NCBI RefSeq assembly: GCF_022406875.1
Contig: NZ_CP023018.1
Location: 1,835,557 to 1,899,556, forward strand
Direction: 5' to 3'
DNA: 64,000 nt
Source: Ectothiorhodosinus mongolicus
GTDB lineage: Bacteria > Pseudomonadota > Gammaproteobacteria > Ectothiorhodospirales > Ectothiorhodospiraceae
Below the pieces are notes generated by a model, which was not told where the DNA came from, did not search any database, and worked only from the letters and a program-made list of their open reading frames with translations. Positions 62,676 through 64,000 of this stretch are shown piece after piece. A program made the translations under genes and the position numbers. Position 1 is the first letter of the stretch; every line of letters starts with the position of its first letter.

Positions 62676-64000
62676 ATGTCGATTAGTTCTTATCCCCGCT
62701 GTGTCCGGCTCGATTGCCCGTCCGACAGTGCCGCTTTATTCGCCGCATTCGCCGATCGCGATTATGCCATCTGGTTGGACAGCGGTTCAGGCCGTGCACG
62801 TTGGGATGTCTTGTGTTTGGTGCCCTGGATCACGCTGGTTAGCCATGCCCACGGCACCGAAATCACTCACTGGGATGGTGGTTTGGATTCCGAGCTGGTG
62901 CGGCAAAGTGTCAGCACCTCCATTGAACCACCTTTACACGTGCTGCGGCGCAGCTTAGCCCCCCTGATGTGCCCTACCATTGACGCAAAGCAAGCGCTGC
63001 CGTTTTTCGGGGGCGCCGCTGGCTATTGGTCCTATGATCTCGGCCGCAGTCTCGAGTCGCTCCCCACCCAAGCTCGTGATGAACCCAGCATCCCCCTCAT
63101 GACCCTCGGCATCTACGACTGGGCCATCCTCGTCGACCATCAAGAATCCGCCGTCTGGCTCGTCGGCCAAGGCCACACCCCCGCCACCCGCGACGCCTGG
63201 CCCACCCTTGTGGACTACTTCAACCAATGGGGTACGACCCCAACGAGCACCGCTAGTTGGGGTCGTACCCCATCTTTCGCTGAGTGGGGTCGTACCCCAT
63301 TTCAATCTCGTTCAAAGTTGCGCAGCAACCTCACGGCTGAGCAATATGCTGGCGCTTTCGCGCGTCTGCAGGACTACATCCGCGATGGTGACTGCTATCA
63401 AGTGAATCTCGCACAGCGCTTTTGCGCCGAGGTCACCGGCGACCCCTTCGCCGCTTACCTCAAGCTGCGACACGACAGCCCCGCACCCTATGGCGCCTAC
63501 CTCAAACTCCCGGAGTTCGAGATTCTGAGTAACTCACCAGAGTGTTTTCTGCGGCTAGAGCAGGGCACTGTCACCACCCGACCGATCAAAGGCACGCGGC
63601 CGCGTCACCCCGATGCAGAGCAAGATGCACAAGAGGCGAGATGCCTCCAAGAAAGCCTGAAAGACCGCGCCGAAAACCTCATGATCGTTGATCTATTGCG
63701 TAACGACCTCGGCCGCTGCTGCACGCCGGGCAGCATCCAAGTGCCGCAGCTGTTCACCTTAGAAAGCTACGCCAACGTGCATCATCTGGTGAGTACCGTC
63801 ACCGGCCAGCTCGCCCCCGGCAAAGATGCCATAGATCTGCTCGCTGCCAGCTTCCCCGGTGGCTCCATCACTGGCGCCCCCAAACTGCGCGCCATGCAAA
63901 TCATCGAGGAACTCGAGCCGCATCGCCGCGGCATCTACTGCGGCGCCATCGGCACCCTCGGCTTTGACGGCAACCTCAACACCAACATCGCCATCCGCAC
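62676..64000 (+). CDS. pabB: Aminodeoxychorismate synthase component I, 5' part
   Basis: 441 residues are visible and the frame runs off the window. An anthranilate-synthase-like N-terminal domain (about 1-180) is followed by the chorismate-binding domain (from about 220: D-G-D-C-Y-Q-V-N-L-A-Q-R-F, P-I-K-G-T-R-P-R, N-L-M-I-V-D-L-L-R-N-D-L-G, P-G-G-S-I-T-G-A-P-K). Makes aminodeoxychorismate for folate. Three dispersed-repeat cores are read in frame in the linker. No ribosome site precedes the ATG; TAGAAT at 62663-62668 would start transcription at or next to it. Confidence 0.93.
   Translation, partial: MSISSYPRCVRLDCPSDSAALFAAFADRDYAIWLDSGSGRARWDVLCLVPWITLVSHAHGTEITHWDGGLDSELVRQSVSTSIEPPLHVLRRSLAPLMCPTIDAKQALPFFGGAAGYWSYDLGRSLESLPTQARDEPSIPLMTLGIYDWAILVDHQESAVWLVGQGHTPATRDAWPTLVDYFNQWGTTPTSTASWGRTPSFAEWGRTPFQSRSKLRSNLTAEQYAGAFARLQDYIRDGDCYQVNLAQRFCAEVTGDPFAAYLKLRHDSPAPYGAYLKLPEFEILSNSPECFLRLEQGTVTTRPIKGTRPRHPDAEQDAQEARCLQESLKDRAENLMIVDLLRNDLGRCCTPGSIQVPQLFTLESYANVHHLVSTVTGQLAPGKDAIDLLAASFPGGSITGAPKLRAMQIIEELEPHRRGIYCGAIGTLGFDGNLNTNIAIR
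63229..63298. repeat. Triple dispersed repeat inside pabB
   Basis: GGGGTACGACCCC (63229-63241), GGGGTCGTACCCC (63259-63271) and GGGGTCGTACCCC (63286-63298). They encode three W-G-(T/R)-T-P peptides in the linker between the two domains, adding about 25 residues. First and second are inverted relative to each other, with partial inner pairing. Confidence 0.92.

Overview
The window reads as chromosome of a gammaproteobacterium, probably an anoxygenic phototroph of the purple sulfur type. Support for the class: a divergent rne/rluC pair with sppA beside it, a hexameric-type citrate synthase, a nagZ / hpt / S-methyl-5'-thioinosine phosphorylase neighbourhood, and moaA-mobA. Support for phototrophy: a full-length BchH-type magnesium chelatase large subunit at 31769-35560. 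No other photosynthesis gene is present, so the phototroph call is an inference.

Layout. 1-2517: 3' end of a YDG/MBG-repeat adhesin cut by the window edge. 2557-2791: tRNA-Cys and tRNA-Gly on the minus strand, with promoter and terminator. 2930-7134: a three-gene surface set (small secreted protein, Ig-fold chaperone-like protein, large beta-rich envelope protein). 7222-9656: two convergent Crp-type regulators, each with a C-terminal PAS-like domain. 10001-21031: a Tad/Flp pilus operon (flp, rcpC/cpaB, rcpA/cpaC, lipoprotein, tadG, two tadE-like genes, tadZ/cpaE, tadA/cpaF, tadB, tadC, tadD), followed by HMA, DUF192 and unknown genes to 24464. 24487-31621: housekeeping genes (gltA, LMW-PTP, rne, rluC, sppA). 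31769-35560: bchH. 35617-39340: a partner-switching module (HATPase, STAS, NMT1-type binding protein, Cache-HAMP-PP2C phosphatase). 39353-46416: a minus-strand operon with polyamine genes (carboxynorspermidine dehydrogenase and decarboxylase), pfkB, an Na/Pi transporter and a membrane hydrolase. 46546-50464: a TonB receptor with a secreted hydrolase. 50799-51373: an HTH gene and a candidate nitrogen-regulated small RNA. 51342-56745: nagZ, dsrE-like, hpt, mtiP, moaA and mobA. 56781-62662: an RND efflux set. 62676-64000: pabB, cut by the window edge.

The main signal not explained by genes is a short dispersed repeat. Its core is a 13-mer with arms GGGGT/ACCCC around a 3-nt centre (GGGGTACGACCCC, GGGGTCGTACCCC, GGGGTCAGACCCC and variants), with more than 25 copies here, usually in inverted pairs. 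Between genes the pairs form perfect hairpins, some terminator-like, including one in the leader of gltA. Inside genes they are read through in frame and add short W-G-x-T-P / G-V-R-P / G-Y-D-P peptides, often at domain linkers. Four copies carry an exact TTATCCACA (DnaA-box consensus) next to the core. No transposase or RAYT gene lies in the window.

The strongest single candidate for something undescribed is at 51175-51373: an NtrC-type box, a near-consensus sigma-54 promoter about 107 bp downstream of it, and a roughly 84-nt transcribed region that ends in a strong intrinsic terminator and carries an unpaired CUCCUCC. This looks like a nitrogen-regulated sRNA.
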